Assembly (NCBI GenBank): GCA_004193285.1 | Contig: SECP01000003.1 | Coordinates: 248,001 to 312,000, forward strand | Length of the DNA stretch: 64,000 bases | Direction of reading: 5' to 3' | DNA from: Myxococcales bacterium | GTDB lineage: Bacteria > Myxococcota_A > Polyangia > Polyangiales > Polyangiaceae | Shown here: piece after piece, positions 45,042 to 55,014 of the stretch | Layout of the letters: each line of letters opens with the position of its first letter | How positions within the stretch are numbered: position 1 is the stretch's first letter | The notes under the pieces: model-generated | Told to the model about the DNA's origin: nothing | The model's input: the letters and a program-made list of their open reading frames with translations, nothing else | Database searches by the model: none | Made by a program: the position numbers and the translations under genes

Positions 45042-47639
45042 ATGGCGGGTCCCCAGACGCCGGTGATGCAGCAGCACGCGGCGGCCAAGCGCGCCTACCC
45101 CCACGCGATCGTGTTCTTTCGCATGGGGGACTTCTACGAGATGTTCGGGGAAGACGCGGTGCTGGGCGCCAAGCTGTTGGAGCTGACGCTCACTGCGCGC
45201 AACCGCGGCAAGCCCGACGAAATCCCGATGGCGGGCGTGCCGCACCACGCGGCGCACGGCTACATCTCACGCCTGCTCGAGCTGGGGCAGCAGATCGCCA
45301 TCTGCGAGCAGATGGCGGACCCTTCGAAGATCAAGGGCATCGTGCCGCGCGAGGTCGTGCGGGTGATCACCCCTGGCCTGGTCACGGCGACGGACCAGCT
45401 GGCGCCCAGCACGAACAACTACCTGTGCGCGGTCGAGGTCACGAGCGGCGCGGTAGGCGTGGCGCTTTACGACTTGTCCACGGGAGAGCTCCAGGCCGGT
45501 AGCTTGCCGAACGTCGCCCGGCTGCTGGGCGAGCTGGGCCGCGCGGCGCCGCGAGAGCTGTTGCTGGGCGCGGCCGAGGACGCGGAAGAAGCGCGCACGT
45601 CCGCGATGAGGGCGGCTCAGAGCCTGCCGCGGCTCGCGGTACGCGAAGACGCGTCGCTCGGCGCGGCGGAAGAGGCGAGAGCTCTCGGCGAGCTGCCCGA
45701 GGACGAAAGTAAGCTGCCCCCCGAGGTGCGCCGAGCGGTCGCGCGCGCCCTGCGCTTCGCTCAAGCGTGCCTGCCGCGCGGGCGTTTGCCGGTTCGCCGA
45801 GTGGCGCGGTTCGAGCCCTCGAGCACGCTCTTGATCGAGCGGGTGGCCCAGCTCCATTTGGAGCTGACCGAGTCGGTCTCCGGGAACAAGCAAGCGACCT
45901 TGCTCGGCGCCATCGACGCAACTTGTTCGCCTGCGGGGGCGCGGCTCCTTCGTCGGCGTTTGCTCGCTCCGCTCATGGACGTGGCCCAAATCAGGCGGCG
46001 CCATGACCAGGTCGAGCTATTCGTGGTGCACGCGAGGCTCCGCGAGTCCCTGCGGGCGGCGCTGGCGGACGTGGGGGACCTCGAGCGCCTGAGCGTGCGC
46101 GCCTCCCTGGGTGAGGCCAATCCGCGCGATCTGGGAGGGCTTCGTGACGGCCTCGCTGCTGCCGCGCGCTCGGCGCAAGTGCTCTCGGATATCGCCGATC
46201 CCGAGCTGCGTGAGGTGCTCGGCCTGTCGGGCGAGACGCTCGATACGCTGCCCGAGCTGGCCCAGGAGCTCGCCGGCGCGCTGGTGGAGCGTCCGTCCCC
46301 GCTGGCCAAGCAGGGCGAGATCTTCCGTCCCGAGTTCGACGCCGAGCTGCGGGAGCTAGACGGCCTGCGCATCAGCGGCACCGAGCGCATGGTCGCGCTG
46401 GAGGAGCGCCTCCGCGAATCCACCGGCATCTCCACGCTGCGCATCCGGTACACGCGGGTGTTCGGCTGGTACATCGAGGTCAGCCGCGGCAAGTCGGGCA
46501 ACGTGCCGGCCGAGTTTCGCCGCAAGCAGACGGTGGCGAGCGGCGAGCGCTACACCTTGCCGGAGGTCGACGAGCTCGCCGACAAGATTGCTCATGCCGA
46601 GGAGCGCCACCGCGAGCGAGAGCTCGCGCTACTGGCAGAGCTGGTGCAGCGTACGGGTTCCGCTGCGGCCCGCATCGCATCGCTCTCGGAGCGATTGGCG
46701 GGTTGGGACGTCGCGGCGGCGCTCGCCGACGTAGCCCACCGCCACGACTACGTACGCCCCAAGGTCGACGACTCCGAGCTGCTGTCGCTGCGCGACGCGC
46801 GCCACCCGGTGGTCGAGCGCTTGTCCGCGCGCGGCAAGTTCGTGCCCAACGACGTGGAGCTGGACCTCTCCGGCGAGCGGCTGTGGCTCGTGACGGGGCC
46901 GAACATGGCCGGCAAAAGCACGCTCCTGCGGCAGGTCGCGCTGTGCACGATCTTGGCCCAAATGGGCAGCTTCGTCCCGGCGCGAGCCGCGCGCATCGGC
47001 GTGGTCGACCGCGTTTTGTCGCGAGTCGGCGCGAGCGACAACCTATCGGCCGGCGAGAGCACCTTCATGGTGGAGATGCGAGAAACCGCCGAAATCTTGC
47101 GCACCGCCACGCGTCGCTCGCTCGTCATTCTGGACGAGATCGGCCGCGGCACCAGTACCTTCGATGGCTTGTCGATCGCGTGGGCAGTGGCCGAATACCT
47201 GGACGAGGTCGTCGGCTGCCGAGCGCTGTTCGCCACCCACTACCACGAGCTGACGGACCTCGCCGAGCAGAGCAAGAACATCGGCAGCTATAGCGTCAGC
47301 GCGCGCGAGCAGAACGACGACGTGGTCTTCCTGCACCGGCTCGTCCGCGGCGCGGCGAACCGCAGCTACGGCGTCGCGGTGGCGAAGCTCGCCGGGCTCC
47401 CGGAGCCGGTGCTGGCGCGCGCCCGCGGTTTGCTTGCGGCGCTCGAACGCAAGGACGCCGCTCTGCCCGAACGGCGCTCGAAGGTGAGCAAGGCTCCGCA
47501 GCTCTCGCTGTTCGGCGATCGCTCGGTGGAGTCACGCCACCAGGTCGAGCTCATCGAAACGCTCCGCGCCGTGGATTTGAATCGTTTGACTGGTCTGGAG
47601 GCGCTCGGCCTCTTGGAACGTCTCAAGTCCAAGCTCTGA
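45042..47639 (+). CDS. mutS: DNA mismatch repair protein MutS
   Basis: 865 residues. The mismatch-reading motif is present in VFFRMGDFYEMFGEDA (F-x-E near residue 30). The connector, lever and clamp domains follow. The ABC ATPase has Walker A GPNMAGKST (about 618-626), signature LSAGESTFMVEM, Walker B LVILDEIGRGTSTFDG and the His switch ATHYHEL. It recognises mispairs and recruits MutL. ATG at 45042 lies only 7 nt after the lipoprotein stop, so read-through transcription is likely; this neighbourhood is unusual for mutS. Confidence 0.97.
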   Translation: MAGPQTPVMQQHAAAKRAYPHAIVFFRMGDFYEMFGEDAVLGAKLLELTLTARNRGKPDEIPMAGVPHHAAHGYISRLLELGQQIAICEQMADPSKIKGIVPREVVRVITPGLVTATDQLAPSTNNYLCAVEVTSGAVGVALYDLSTGELQAGSLPNVARLLGELGRAAPRELLLGAAEDAEEARTSAMRAAQSLPRLAVREDASLGAAEEARALGELPEDESKLPPEVRRAVARALRFAQACLPRGRLPVRRVARFEPSSTLLIERVAQLHLELTESVSGNKQATLLGAIDATCSPAGARLLRRRLLAPLMDVAQIRRRHDQVELFVVHARLRESLRAALADVGDLERLSVRASLGEANPRDLGGLRDGLAAAARSAQVLSDIADPELREVLGLSGETLDTLPELAQELAGALVERPSPLAKQGEIFRPEFDAELRELDGLRISGTERMVALEERLRESTGISTLRIRYTRVFGWYIEVSRGKSGNVPAEFRRKQTVASGERYTLPEVDELADKIAHAEERHRERELALLAELVQRTGSAAARIASLSERLAGWDVAAALADVAHRHDYVRPKVDDSELLSLRDARHPVVERLSARGKFVPNDVELDLSGERLWLVTGPNMAGKSTLLRQVALCTILAQMGSFVPARAARIGVVDRVLSRVGASDNLSAGESTFMVEMRETAEILRTATRRSLVILDEIGRGTSTFDGLSIAWAVAEYLDEVVGCRALFATHYHELTDLAEQSKNIGSYSVSAREQNDDVVFLHRLVRGAANRSYGVAVAKLAGLPEPVLARARGLLAALERKDAALPERRSKVSKAPQLSLFGDRSVESRHQVELIETLRAVDLNRLTGLEALGLLERLKSKL

Positions 47640-47905
47640 GCGCCCTCGGTCATCGCGCGGGTGGGGGGCCCGAGCCGGGCGCCGCGACGAGGTGAGTTTC
47701 GTCGCGCCACCGGCCCTGCGCTCAAAAAGTGATTGAAGTACGGGGGCTTATTGGCGGCATGGGCGAGCCCCTCGTCTCTGTCTGGGCATCCAACGAGGGC
47801 TCATCTGTCTCGCCCCTCTCAAATTTCGGCGACCAACGCCGTTCCAGAGGTTGGACCCGCGCGCGCTCGGACCGGCGCTGTCCGTTCGCATTCACAAGGC
47901 AGCCC
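47640..47905. other. Intergenic region between mutS and the chemosensory cluster
   Basis: 266 nt without a gene. CGCGACGA-N8-TCGTCGCG (47683-47706) is a perfect 8-bp hairpin and may terminate mutS, although no T-run follows. The cluster promoter must lie here, but no clear -35/-10, sigma-28 or sigma-54 match was found. Confidence 0.4.
47683..47706 (+). terminator. Hairpin after mutS
   Basis: Perfect 8-bp stem CGCGACGA/TCGTCGCG with loop GGTGAGTT, 44 nt after the mutS stop. No T-run. Confidence 0.4.
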
Positions 47906-49894
47906 ATGAAGTCACTCACGCTCCTACAAAAGCTCCTCCTCCTGTGCGGAGCGGCGGTGCTGTGCGCGGCCCTCATCGGCGCATGGGCCATCGGTTCGCT
48001 GAGCACGGTCGCCGACGCGGTGACGCGTACCTCCGCGGTGAGCTTGCTGCAGCGTGCGCAGATGGACGCCGACATGATGCACGACGGGCTCCGCGCAGAC
48101 GTGCTCCTCGTGAGCCTCGGGGCAGCGCGGCACGACGCGCAGGCGCGCCGCGAGGGCGCCTCCGGCATCCGTGAGCACGGGGCTCGGTTGCGCGCCGACC
48201 TGAGGACGATCTCGGGCGATTCGAGCCCCGAGCTGCGGAAGGCCGCTGCCGACTTGGCGCCGGCGGTCGAGCGCTACCTTCAGGCGGCGGACGCGTTCGC
48301 GCTCGCTCAGGGCGAAGCGCTGCCGGAGCTCTCCAGCTTCCTATCGGACTTTGCGGCGCTGGAGCCGGCGATGAGCAAGCTCGGCGACCAGATCCAGGAC
48401 CTGATGAAGGCCGCCGAGCAGGAGGCTCGCGAGGCAGAGGGTGCGGCGGGCCGTCACATCGTCATCGCCGTATTGCTCGCGGCGGCACTGATCGGCGCGC
48501 TCTCCGTCGTCACGGTGCGCTCCGTCCGCGAGCCGCTGGTCGCGATCGCGGCGGTGGCTCGCAGCATGTCGCGTGGCGATTTGCAGCAGAAGCTTCAGCA
48601 CCAGGGCGACGACGAGCTTGGGGACGTCGCTCTGGCCTTGATCGAGATGCGTACCAGCATCCAGCAGCTGGTCACCGTCGAGCAGCGGGTCATCGAAGCC
48701 GCGCGCGACGGCCGGCTCTCGGAACGCGGCTCGGCGGAAGGCCTGTCGGGGGTGTTCGGCGAGCTCGTCACCGGCATGAACGAGCTACTCGCTAGCGCCA
48801 ACGCCCCCATCGAGGAGGCCAAGGACGTCCTGTCGCGCGCTCAAAGCCGCGATCTGACCGCGCGCATGCGCGGCGAGTACCGAGGAGACTTCGACCTCAT
48901 CAAGGTCGCCACCAACGGCGCGCTCGATACCTTGGAGAGCACCCTCGCCGAGGTGCAAACCGTCGCCGATCAGGTCGCGGCTGCGGCGGGGCAGATCACG
49001 GGCGCGTCCTCGCAGATGGCGCGGGGGGCGTCGTCGCAGGCGGCGTCCATCGAGGAGGTGCTGAGCTCGCTCGAGGAGATCACCTCCATGAGCAAGCAGA
49101 ACGCGGCCAACGCGCAGGAGTCTCGCAGTCACGCCCACGGCGCGACGAGCATGGCGGACCAGGGCGCGGCCAGCATGAGCCGGCTCTCCAGCGCCGTAGA
49201 GAGCATCAAGGGAGCGGCCGACGAGACCGCCAAAATCATCAAAACCATCGATGAGATTGCGTTTCAAACCAATCTGCTCGCGCTGAACGCGGCCGTCGAG
49301 GCGGCGCGCGCCGGAGACGCCGGGCGCGGCTTCGCGGTCGTCGCGGAGGAGGTTCGCTCGCTGGCGATGCGCAGCGCAGAGGCGGCCAAGAACACGACCG
49401 CGGTCATCGAGCGTTCGCTGAAGAAGGCGGAAGAGGGCGTCAGTATCAACCGTGAAGCGAGCGTGGCGTTCGAGGCCATTGGTAAGCAGGTAAAGAAGGT
49501 CGTCGAGGTGATCGCGGAGATCGCAGAGTCTTCTCAGCAGCAGCACGACAGCGTCGCCCGCATCAACAAGGGAGTGGATACGGTCTCGCGCGAGACTCAG
49601 CAGAGCGCGGCTGCAACCGAGCAGACCGCCAGCGCCGCGGAGGAGCTGGCGGCTCAGGCCGAGGCGATGCGCGGGCTCACCGCTCAGTTTCGGCTCAGCC
49701 GGGCCAAGCCTGCCGCACCGGGAGCGAGGCCGGCGGCGCACAAGCGACCGGCGCGAGCGGTGGCGGCGCGCCCGAAGGCTCAGCCCAAGCCCGCCTCCGG
49801 AGTCTTGCCCAGCGCGCGAGCGGTGGCGAACGGCTCCGGGCGCGACCTCATCCCTTTCGATGATGACGATAGCGCGGTGATCGGAACCTTCTGA
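47906..49894 (+). CDS. Methyl-accepting chemotaxis protein
   Basis: 662 residues. Transmembrane helices [22 protein letters not shown] and [21 protein letters not shown] flank a periplasmic helical domain of about 160 residues. HAMP follows ([21 protein letters not shown]), then the signalling tip with the highly conserved hairpin [41 protein letters not shown] Pro/Ala-rich tail ends in [11 protein letters not shown]; no CheR-tethering pentapeptide. ATG at 47906 has AAGG 7 nt upstream; the longer frame is not used. It is the sensor of the downstream CheA/CheW system. Confidence 0.95.
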   Translation: MKSLTLLQKLLLLCGAAVLCAALIGAWAIGSLSTVADAVTRTSAVSLLQRAQMDADMMHDGLRADVLLVSLGAARHDAQARREGASGIREHGARLRADLRTISGDSSPELRKAAADLAPAVERYLQAADAFALAQGEALPELSSFLSDFAALEPAMSKLGDQIQDLMKAAEQEAREAEGAAGRHIVIAVLLAAALIGALSVVTVRSVREPLVAIAAVARSMSRGDLQQKLQHQGDDELGDVALALIEMRTSIQQLVTVEQRVIEAARDGRLSERGSAEGLSGVFGELVTGMNELLASANAPIEEAKDVLSRAQSRDLTARMRGEYRGDFDLIKVATNGALDTLESTLAEVQTVADQVAAAAGQITGASSQMARGASSQAASIEEVLSSLEEITSMSKQNAANAQESRSHAHGATSMADQGAASMSRLSSAVESIKGAADETAKIIKTIDEIAFQTNLLALNAAVEAARAGDAGRGFAVVAEEVRSLAMRSAEAAKNTTAVIERSLKKAEEGVSINREASVAFEAIGKQVKKVVEVIAEIAESSQQQHDSVARINKGVDTVSRETQQSAAATEQTASAAEELAAQAEAMRGLTAQFRLSRAKPAAPGARPAAHKRPARAVAARPKAQPKPASGVLPSARAVANGSGRDLIPFDDDDSAVIGTF

Positions 49895-49911
49895 GCGAGC
49901 GCGCGGCGGCC

Positions 49912-52335
49912 ATGATCTCATCCAAGCCCCTAAGAAAGACCTTAGATCTCGGCGAAATCGCGGCCAGCCTCATGCAGGCGCAGGCCGACGAGGCGGACGC
50001 GCTGGCCGAGCTGCGCGATGCGCTCGCGGCTTTCGGGAGCCAGGAGGGGCAGGGGCCGCCGTCCGTCAAGAGACTGGTCGCGGCTGCTCACGGCAAGCTC
50101 GTTGCGCTGCTCTCGGGTGAGGCCTCGGATCCCGAGCAGGCGTTGGCCGCCGCCGTGCGCTTGGTCTGCTTGGCGACGTCTCCAGAGCCGATGACCAGCG
50201 CTTCGGTTCCGCCGCCGCGCGCGCTCGGAGTGGAGGAGGACACGGCGGTCGCGGTCGCGTTCTTGACCCGGCATTCTCAGCTGCCAGGGGCGCGCTCCAT
50301 GCTTCCGGTGGCGCGCTCGATCCTACCCGCGCGGCTGTCGATGCTCCCGACCCGTCACTCGTGGATGCCGGGGGGCGCGCCGCTGCCTGCCCCGCCGCCC
50401 ACGCTTTTGCCCGGGGATCCGGATCTCGAGCTGATTGGCGAGTTCCTGACCGAAGCGAACGAGCACGTCGTCGGCGCAGAGGCGGCGCTGCTCACGCTCG
50501 AGAACCACCCGGAGGACATGGCGGCGGTGAACACGGTTTTCCGCGCCTTCCACACCGTCAAAGGCGTCTCGGCCATGCTCGGCATGACCGCGCTGGCGGA
50601 GCTCGCGCATCACGCAGAGTCGCTCCTGGCGCGCATCCGCGATGGACAGATCCGCTGCACGGGCGTCTACGCCAACCTCTGCTTGCGCGGCATCGACATG
50701 CTCAAAGAGACGCTGATGGCGGTCTCGGCACAGCTGAAGGGACAACCGGGCGCGGTGCCGCGCGGCTACGCCCAGCTCGTGCTCGCCTTGCAGAACCCCG
50801 ACGCGGCGCCGGTGGAGTCCCCGGCTCCCATCGTCACGCCGCCAAGCGCGGACGCCGCGAGGCTGGTCAGCCCGGCTCTCACTGCGCCCGCGGCGCCGAG
50901 CATCGAGGTCGCGCCAGGGCCGCGCGAGCCGCTGACGCCGGTGGCGGTGCGCCCCACCCGACTCGCGCCGCCGCCGGAGTCGCCGGCGGGGCCGAAGGCC
51001 GCGATTCCGCCCGCTCCGGTGCCCGCGCCTCCCTCGAGGGTGGCGGCGAAGGTCGAGCCGGCCGCGCCGCCGGCGGCGTCGCGCGCCGAGGCGGGCGGGA
51101 GCCAGAGCGCCGACGAAAGCTCGGTGCGCGTGCGCACGGATCGACTGGACCGATTGATCGACATGGTCGGAGAGCTGGTCATCGCCCACTCGATGCTGGC
51201 TCAAGATCCGAAGAACGACGCCTCGCGAGACCCCGAGCTTTACCGCAAGGTGGGGCACGCGGGGAAGATTGTCCGTGAGCTTCAGGACATGTCCATGGCG
51301 CTGCGCATGGTTCCCCTCCGTCCCACGTTTCAGAAGCTCACCCGCATCGTTCGCGACGTCGCCAAGAAGAGCGACAAGCAGATTCAATTCGTCAGCACCG
51401 GCGACGACACCGAGATCGATCGCAACATGGTGGACGTGATCGCCGAGCCGCTCATCCACATGGTCCGGAACGCGGCCGACCACGGCGTGGAGGCCACGGC
51501 CGCGCGCCTCGCGGCGGGCAAGGCTGCCGTCGGCACGGTGCGCATCGCCGCGTACCATTCCGGGGGCAACGTGGTCATCGACTTGAGCGACGACGGGGGC
51601 GGCTTGAACCGAGAGCGAATCTTGGCCAAAGCGGCGCAAAAGGGGCTCGTCGATCCGAGCAAGAGCCTGTCCGATAGCGAGATTTATCAGCTCATTTTTC
51701 TGCCCGGCTTTTCCACGACGGAAGCGGTGACGGACATCTCCGGGCGCGGCGTCGGCATGGACGTGGTGCGCCGCAACATCGAGCAGCTCAAGGGGCGCAT
51801 CGACATCACCTCCGAGCTCGGTCGTGGTACGACATTTTCGATTCGTCTGCCGCTCACGCTCGCGATCACGGACGGCATGATCGTGCGCGTCGGCTGCGAG
51901 CGCTACATCATCCCCACCGTCAACATTGGCGTGAACTTCCGGCCGGAAGCGAGCCAGGTCTCGACCGTGTCCGGACGGGGAGAGGTCATCTTGCTGCGCG
52001 GTGAGCTCATCCCTCTCTTTCGACTGCACCGGCTCTTCAGGGTGGAGGGCGCAGTCGAAGACCCCACCGCGGGCTTGGTCGTGGTGCTACGCGAGGGCGC
52101 CAGCTCTTGCGGCCTCCTCGTAGACGAGCTGCTCGGCCAGCAGCAAGTCGTGGCCAAATCACTGGGCGCCGGCATTGGCAAGGTGCCCGCCATCTCCGGC
52201 GGCGCGATCTTGGGAGATGGCCGCGTCGGGCTCATTTTGGACCCGGGCAGTCTCGTGACCATGGCCCGCGAATCTCGCTCGGCCCGCGCGCCCGAGGGGC
52301 GGTCAGCGGAGCCATTTAGCAGGGTGCAAGCATGA
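49912..52335 (+). CDS. cheA: Chemotaxis histidine kinase CheA
   Basis: 807 residues. There is an unusual 165-residue N-terminal extension with four heptapeptide repeats at 126-153. Next comes P1 (Hpt) with His214 in AFHTVKGVSAML, a Pro/Ala linker in place of a clear P2, P3 (VRVRTDRLDRLIDMVGELVIAHSML), and P4 ATPase with the N box HMVRNAADHG, G1 DLSDDGGGL and GRGVGMDVVRRNIEQLKG. P5 is the CheW-like end (MIVRVGCERYIIPTVNI). It autophosphorylates on His214 and passes phosphate to CheY and CheB. ATG at 49912, 17 nt after the MCP; stop overlaps cheW (ATGA). Confidence 0.95.
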   Translation: MISSKPLRKTLDLGEIAASLMQAQADEADALAELRDALAAFGSQEGQGPPSVKRLVAAAHGKLVALLSGEASDPEQALAAAVRLVCLATSPEPMTSASVPPPRALGVEEDTAVAVAFLTRHSQLPGARSMLPVARSILPARLSMLPTRHSWMPGGAPLPAPPPTLLPGDPDLELIGEFLTEANEHVVGAEAALLTLENHPEDMAAVNTVFRAFHTVKGVSAMLGMTALAELAHHAESLLARIRDGQIRCTGVYANLCLRGIDMLKETLMAVSAQLKGQPGAVPRGYAQLVLALQNPDAAPVESPAPIVTPPSADAARLVSPALTAPAAPSIEVAPGPREPLTPVAVRPTRLAPPPESPAGPKAAIPPAPVPAPPSRVAAKVEPAAPPAASRAEAGGSQSADESSVRVRTDRLDRLIDMVGELVIAHSMLAQDPKNDASRDPELYRKVGHAGKIVRELQDMSMALRMVPLRPTFQKLTRIVRDVAKKSDKQIQFVSTGDDTEIDRNMVDVIAEPLIHMVRNAADHGVEATAARLAAGKAAVGTVRIAAYHSGGNVVIDLSDDGGGLNRERILAKAAQKGLVDPSKSLSDSEIYQLIFLPGFSTTEAVTDISGRGVGMDVVRRNIEQLKGRIDITSELGRGTTFSIRLPLTLAITDGMIVRVGCERYIIPTVNIGVNFRPEASQVSTVSGRGEVILLRGELIPLFRLHRLFRVEGAVEDPTAGLVVVLREGASSCGLLVDELLGQQQVVAKSLGAGIGKVPAISGGAILGDGRVGLILDPGSLVTMARESRSARAPEGRSAEPFSRVQA
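50287..50370 (+). repeat. Four 21-bp units encoding (x)(A/R)R/LSMLP-type heptads in CheA
   Basis: GARSMLP, VARSILP, ARLSMLP, TRHSWMP in tandem (CheA residues 126-153), just before the Hpt domain. Units are diverged at DNA level. Confidence 0.75.
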
Positions 52336-52817
52336 CCGCAGCAGCAGCTTCAGCAGACCAGGTGACCGCGCTCAGCGGCAAATACCTCACGTTCTTTCTC
52401 GGCGCCGAGGAGTACGGCATCGCCATCCTCAAGGTGCGCGAGATCATCGGCATCGTTCCGGTGACGCCGGTGCCGGGCACGCCCGTGTTCATGCAGGGCG
52501 TCATCAACCTGCGCGGCAAGATCATCCCCGTCATCGATCTGCGAGCCAAGTTCGGGATGTCCACGCAAGCCGCGACTCGGGAGACGTGCATCATCGTCGT
52601 CCGGCGCCACGACCTGGAGCTCGGCATCGTCGTCGACGCAGTGTCGGAGGTGCGCGACGTCTCCGGCAGCGAAACCGAGCCGATGTTGGATCTGGGCAGT
52701 GACGTCTCCGCCGAGTACTTCCTCGGCATTTCGAAGGCCGACGGCAAGGTGCGGCTGCTGCTGGACATTGATCGGATCCTCTCCTGCGAAGAGATCATCG
52801 AGCTCGGGCGGCGCTGA
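52332..52817 (+). CDS. cheW: Chemotaxis coupling protein CheW
   Basis: 161 residues. KYLTFFLGAEEYGIAILKVREIIG, PVPGTPVFMQGVINLRGKIIPVIDLRAKFG and the C-terminal GKVRLLLDIDRIL are the CheW signature. It links MCP and CheA. ATG overlaps the cheA stop (ATGA), and the stop is immediately followed by the cheR start. Confidence 0.97.
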   Translation: MTAAAASADQVTALSGKYLTFFLGAEEYGIAILKVREIIGIVPVTPVPGTPVFMQGVINLRGKIIPVIDLRAKFGMSTQAATRETCIIVVRRHDLELGIVVDAVSEVRDVSGSETEPMLDLGSDVSAEYFLGISKADGKVRLLLDIDRILSCEEIIELGRR

Positions 52818-53615
52818 ATGCTGGCTGCTCCCGCGCTCTCCGCCGCTTCCTTCAGCGCCATCCGGGAGCTCATCCGCGCCGTCGCTGGCATCGCGATGAC
52901 GCCAGAAAAGGAGGAGCTCGTGAAAGCGCGCCTCGCATCGCGCCTGCGCGAGCTGAAGCTCTCTGCCTATGAAGAGTACCTGGAGCGCGTAAAAACCGAC
53001 CGCGTCGAGCTCTCCAACATGGTGGACGTGCTGACCACCAACAAGACGAGCTTCTTCCGGGAGCCGCAGCACTTCGACTACCTGGTGCAGACGGTGTTTC
53101 CCATTTGGAAGGCGGAGCGCCGGCCGCGCCAGATCTGGAGCGCGGGGTGCTCGAGCGGCGAGGAGCCGTACACGCTCTCCATGCTCCTTCAAGCGCACTT
53201 GCCGACGCTAGAGGTGCGCATCCTCGCGACCGATCTGTCGCTGCGCGTGCTCACCCGCGCGAAGGCAGCCCGCTACACGGAAGCGGTCGTGCAAGACGTG
53301 CCGAGTGAGCTGCGACGCAAATACCTGCGCCACGTGCCGGGTGAAGGTACCTTTCAGGTGGCGCCAGAGGTGACTTCGCGAGTCTCGTTCGCGCGTCTGA
53401 ATCTGATGGGCGATTGGCCGATGAAAGGGCCGTTCGACTTGATTCTGTGCCGAAACGTCATGATCTATTTCACGGACGACACCCGTACGATGCTCGCGCA
53501 GCGCTACGCGGCGCTGCTCTCGGAGCGCGGCGTCTTGATGATCGGGCACGCCGAGAGCCTGGCTTCACTCGAGCAACCGCTGCGGCTGATCAAGCCGGCG
53601 ATCTACGCGCGCTAG
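52818..53615 (+). CDS. cheR: Chemotaxis protein methyltransferase CheR
   Basis: 265 residues. The N-terminal helical domain (about 10-65) is followed by the SAM-dependent domain: TNKTSFFREPQHFDYL, IWSAGCSSGEEPYTLSMLL (SAM loop) and DLILCRNVMIYF. It methylates glutamates of the MCP for adaptation. No TPR extension. Starts directly after cheW without a gap. Confidence 0.96.
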   Translation: MLAAPALSAASFSAIRELIRAVAGIAMTPEKEELVKARLASRLRELKLSAYEEYLERVKTDRVELSNMVDVLTTNKTSFFREPQHFDYLVQTVFPIWKAERRPRQIWSAGCSSGEEPYTLSMLLQAHLPTLEVRILATDLSLRVLTRAKAARYTEAVVQDVPSELRRKYLRHVPGEGTFQVAPEVTSRVSFARLNLMGDWPMKGPFDLILCRNVMIYFTDDTRTMLAQRYAALLSERGVLMIGHAESLASLEQPLRLIKPAIYAR

Positions 53616-53621
53616 CGAGCC

Positions 53622-54167
53622 ATGGCCGCACCAGTCGAAAGAGGGCTTGCTCCGCACGACGCCGCGCGCTGCCGCCGCGTGGTCGGTATCGCCGACATGG
53701 TCATCTCTAGCAGCCGGCGAGATCTGGTCCTCACCTACGCCCTGGGCAGCTGCTTGGGGGTGTGCGTGTGGGACCCAGTGGTCCGCGTTGGCGGGCTGCT
53801 GCACTTGATGCTGCCGCAGGCGGCGATGGCGCCGGAGAAGGCCGCCGAAAATCCGCTCATGTTCGCGGATACCGGCATCCCCAAGCTTTTTTTAGGGAGC
53901 TACGCGCTCGGCGCAAAGAAGGAAAGGCTGGTGGTCGTAGTGGCCGGCGGCGCCAGTTTCAACTCGAAGGAAGACGACGACATGGCAATCGGACAGCGCA
54001 ACATCGCGATGCTGCGCAAGCTGATGTGGAAAAATGGCGTGCTCCTCAAGAAGCACGAGCTGGGCGGAACCGAGCCCCGTAACATGAGCCTGGACATCGG
54101 GACCGGCGAGGTGTCCGTCGCCTTCGGCAAGGATACGCGCGTTTTGTTCGAAGGGAGCGCGACTTGA
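53622..54167 (+). CDS. cheD: Chemoreceptor glutamine deamidase CheD
   Basis: 181 residues. Catalytic Cys in TYALGSCLGVCVWD (about residue 44) and His in GGLLHLMLPQA (about residue 61); the downstream GGAS and IGQRN-type segments match CheD. It deamidates glutamines of MCPs and in some systems interacts with CheC. No CheC is present here, but CheX-like proteins are. TTGA overlap with the next gene. Confidence 0.95.
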   Translation: MAAPVERGLAPHDAARCRRVVGIADMVISSSRRDLVLTYALGSCLGVCVWDPVVRVGGLLHLMLPQAAMAPEKAAENPLMFADTGIPKLFLGSYALGAKKERLVVVVAGGASFNSKEDDDMAIGQRNIAMLRKLMWKNGVLLKKHELGGTEPRNMSLDIGTGEVSVAFGKDTRVLFEGSAT

Positions 54168-54541
54168 GCCTACGCATCCTCGTCGTCGACGATAGCCCGG
54201 TCATGCGAAAGATGGTGATCCGCACGCTCAACATGAGCGGCTTGCCGATCGAAGCCGTACACGAAGCAACTCAAGGGCGCGAGGCGCTCGAGGTGCTGGC
54301 GAGGGAAGAGGGCATCAACCTGGGGCTCTTCGACGTGAACATGCCGGTGCTGAACGGGGAGGAGCTCGTCACCCTGGTGCGCGCCGAGCCGAAGACCGCC
54401 GCTCTGCCCGTCATCATGGTCTCCACCGAGGGCAGCGCGGAGCGCATCGAGCGCCTGAAGCGGCTGGGCGCCGCCTTCGTTCGCAAGCCCTTCGGCCCGG
54501 AAGCGCTGCTCGACGCGATCATCAGCGCGACCGGAGGTTGA
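54164..54541 (+). CDS. CheY-like response regulator
   Basis: 125 residues; a single receiver domain. Acidic pair VDDSPVM, phospho-acceptor Asp in LGLFDVNMPVLNG, Thr/Ser switch MVSTEGS and Lys FVRKPFG. TTG start overlapping the cheD stop with GGGAG upstream. Probably an output regulator of this chemosensory array or a phosphate sink. The next gene is a CheX-like phosphatase, its likely antagonist. Confidence 0.92.
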   Translation: MSLRILVVDDSPVMRKMVIRTLNMSGLPIEAVHEATQGREALEVLAREEGINLGLFDVNMPVLNGEELVTLVRAEPKTAALPVIMVSTEGSAERIERLKRLGAAFVRKPFGPEALLDAIISATGG

Positions 54542-54543
54542 AG

Positions 54544-55014
54544 ATGGAAGAAGCTTGGAAAACCGCGCTCACCCGCGCAATCCGTGAAGTCTTCGAGAAC
54601 TTGTGCTTCATGATGCCCGCTCCGAGGGCGACCGTGCCGCCCGAGCCGAAGTCGCTCTCGCGGGTGGTGCTCGCGGTAGACATTCACGGGGCGGGGCAGG
54701 GCAGCCTCCACTTGATCTTGCCAGAGGCGATGGTGGCGCCGATCGCGGCCTCCATGCTGGGTGACGACGAGCCGCTCTCGCTCGCGGAGCAGTATGACGC
54801 GGCGTGCGAGCTGGCGAACATCGTGTGCGGCAACGTGCTGCCGCTCGTAGCAGGCGAGCGCGCCGTGTTCGACTTGTCGCCGCCTCGGGTGATAGCGACG
54901 ATGGACCCGGGGCTGGACGTCGGCAGCGACGCGCGGGTGGCTGTCCTCCTGGACGAAGGCCTCGTGTGCGCCTCGCTCCACCTTCGCCTCGCGGAGCGCC
55001 AGGGAGCCGCATGA
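54544..55014 (+). CDS. CheX-like CheY-P phosphatase domain protein
   Basis: 156 residues. The segment AACELANIVCGNVLP carries the E-x2-N catalytic motif of CheX/CheC phosphatases (one copy, as in CheX). The beta-sheet part precedes and follows it (LHLILPEAMVAPIAASML). ATG at 54544 has GGAGG 6 nt upstream, which is better than the in-frame TTG at 54538. It would dephosphorylate the CheY-like protein encoded just upstream. ATGA overlap with cheB. Confidence 0.82.
   Translation: MEEAWKTALTRAIREVFENLCFMMPAPRATVPPEPKSLSRVVLAVDIHGAGQGSLHLILPEAMVAPIAASMLGDDEPLSLAEQYDAACELANIVCGNVLPLVAGERAVFDLSPPRVIATMDPGLDVGSDARVAVLLDEGLVCASLHLRLAERQGAA

Noticed and set aside
50323..52029. 568-codon minus-strand open frame opposite cheA
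   Set aside because: His/Arg/Asp-biased antisense shadow without motifs.
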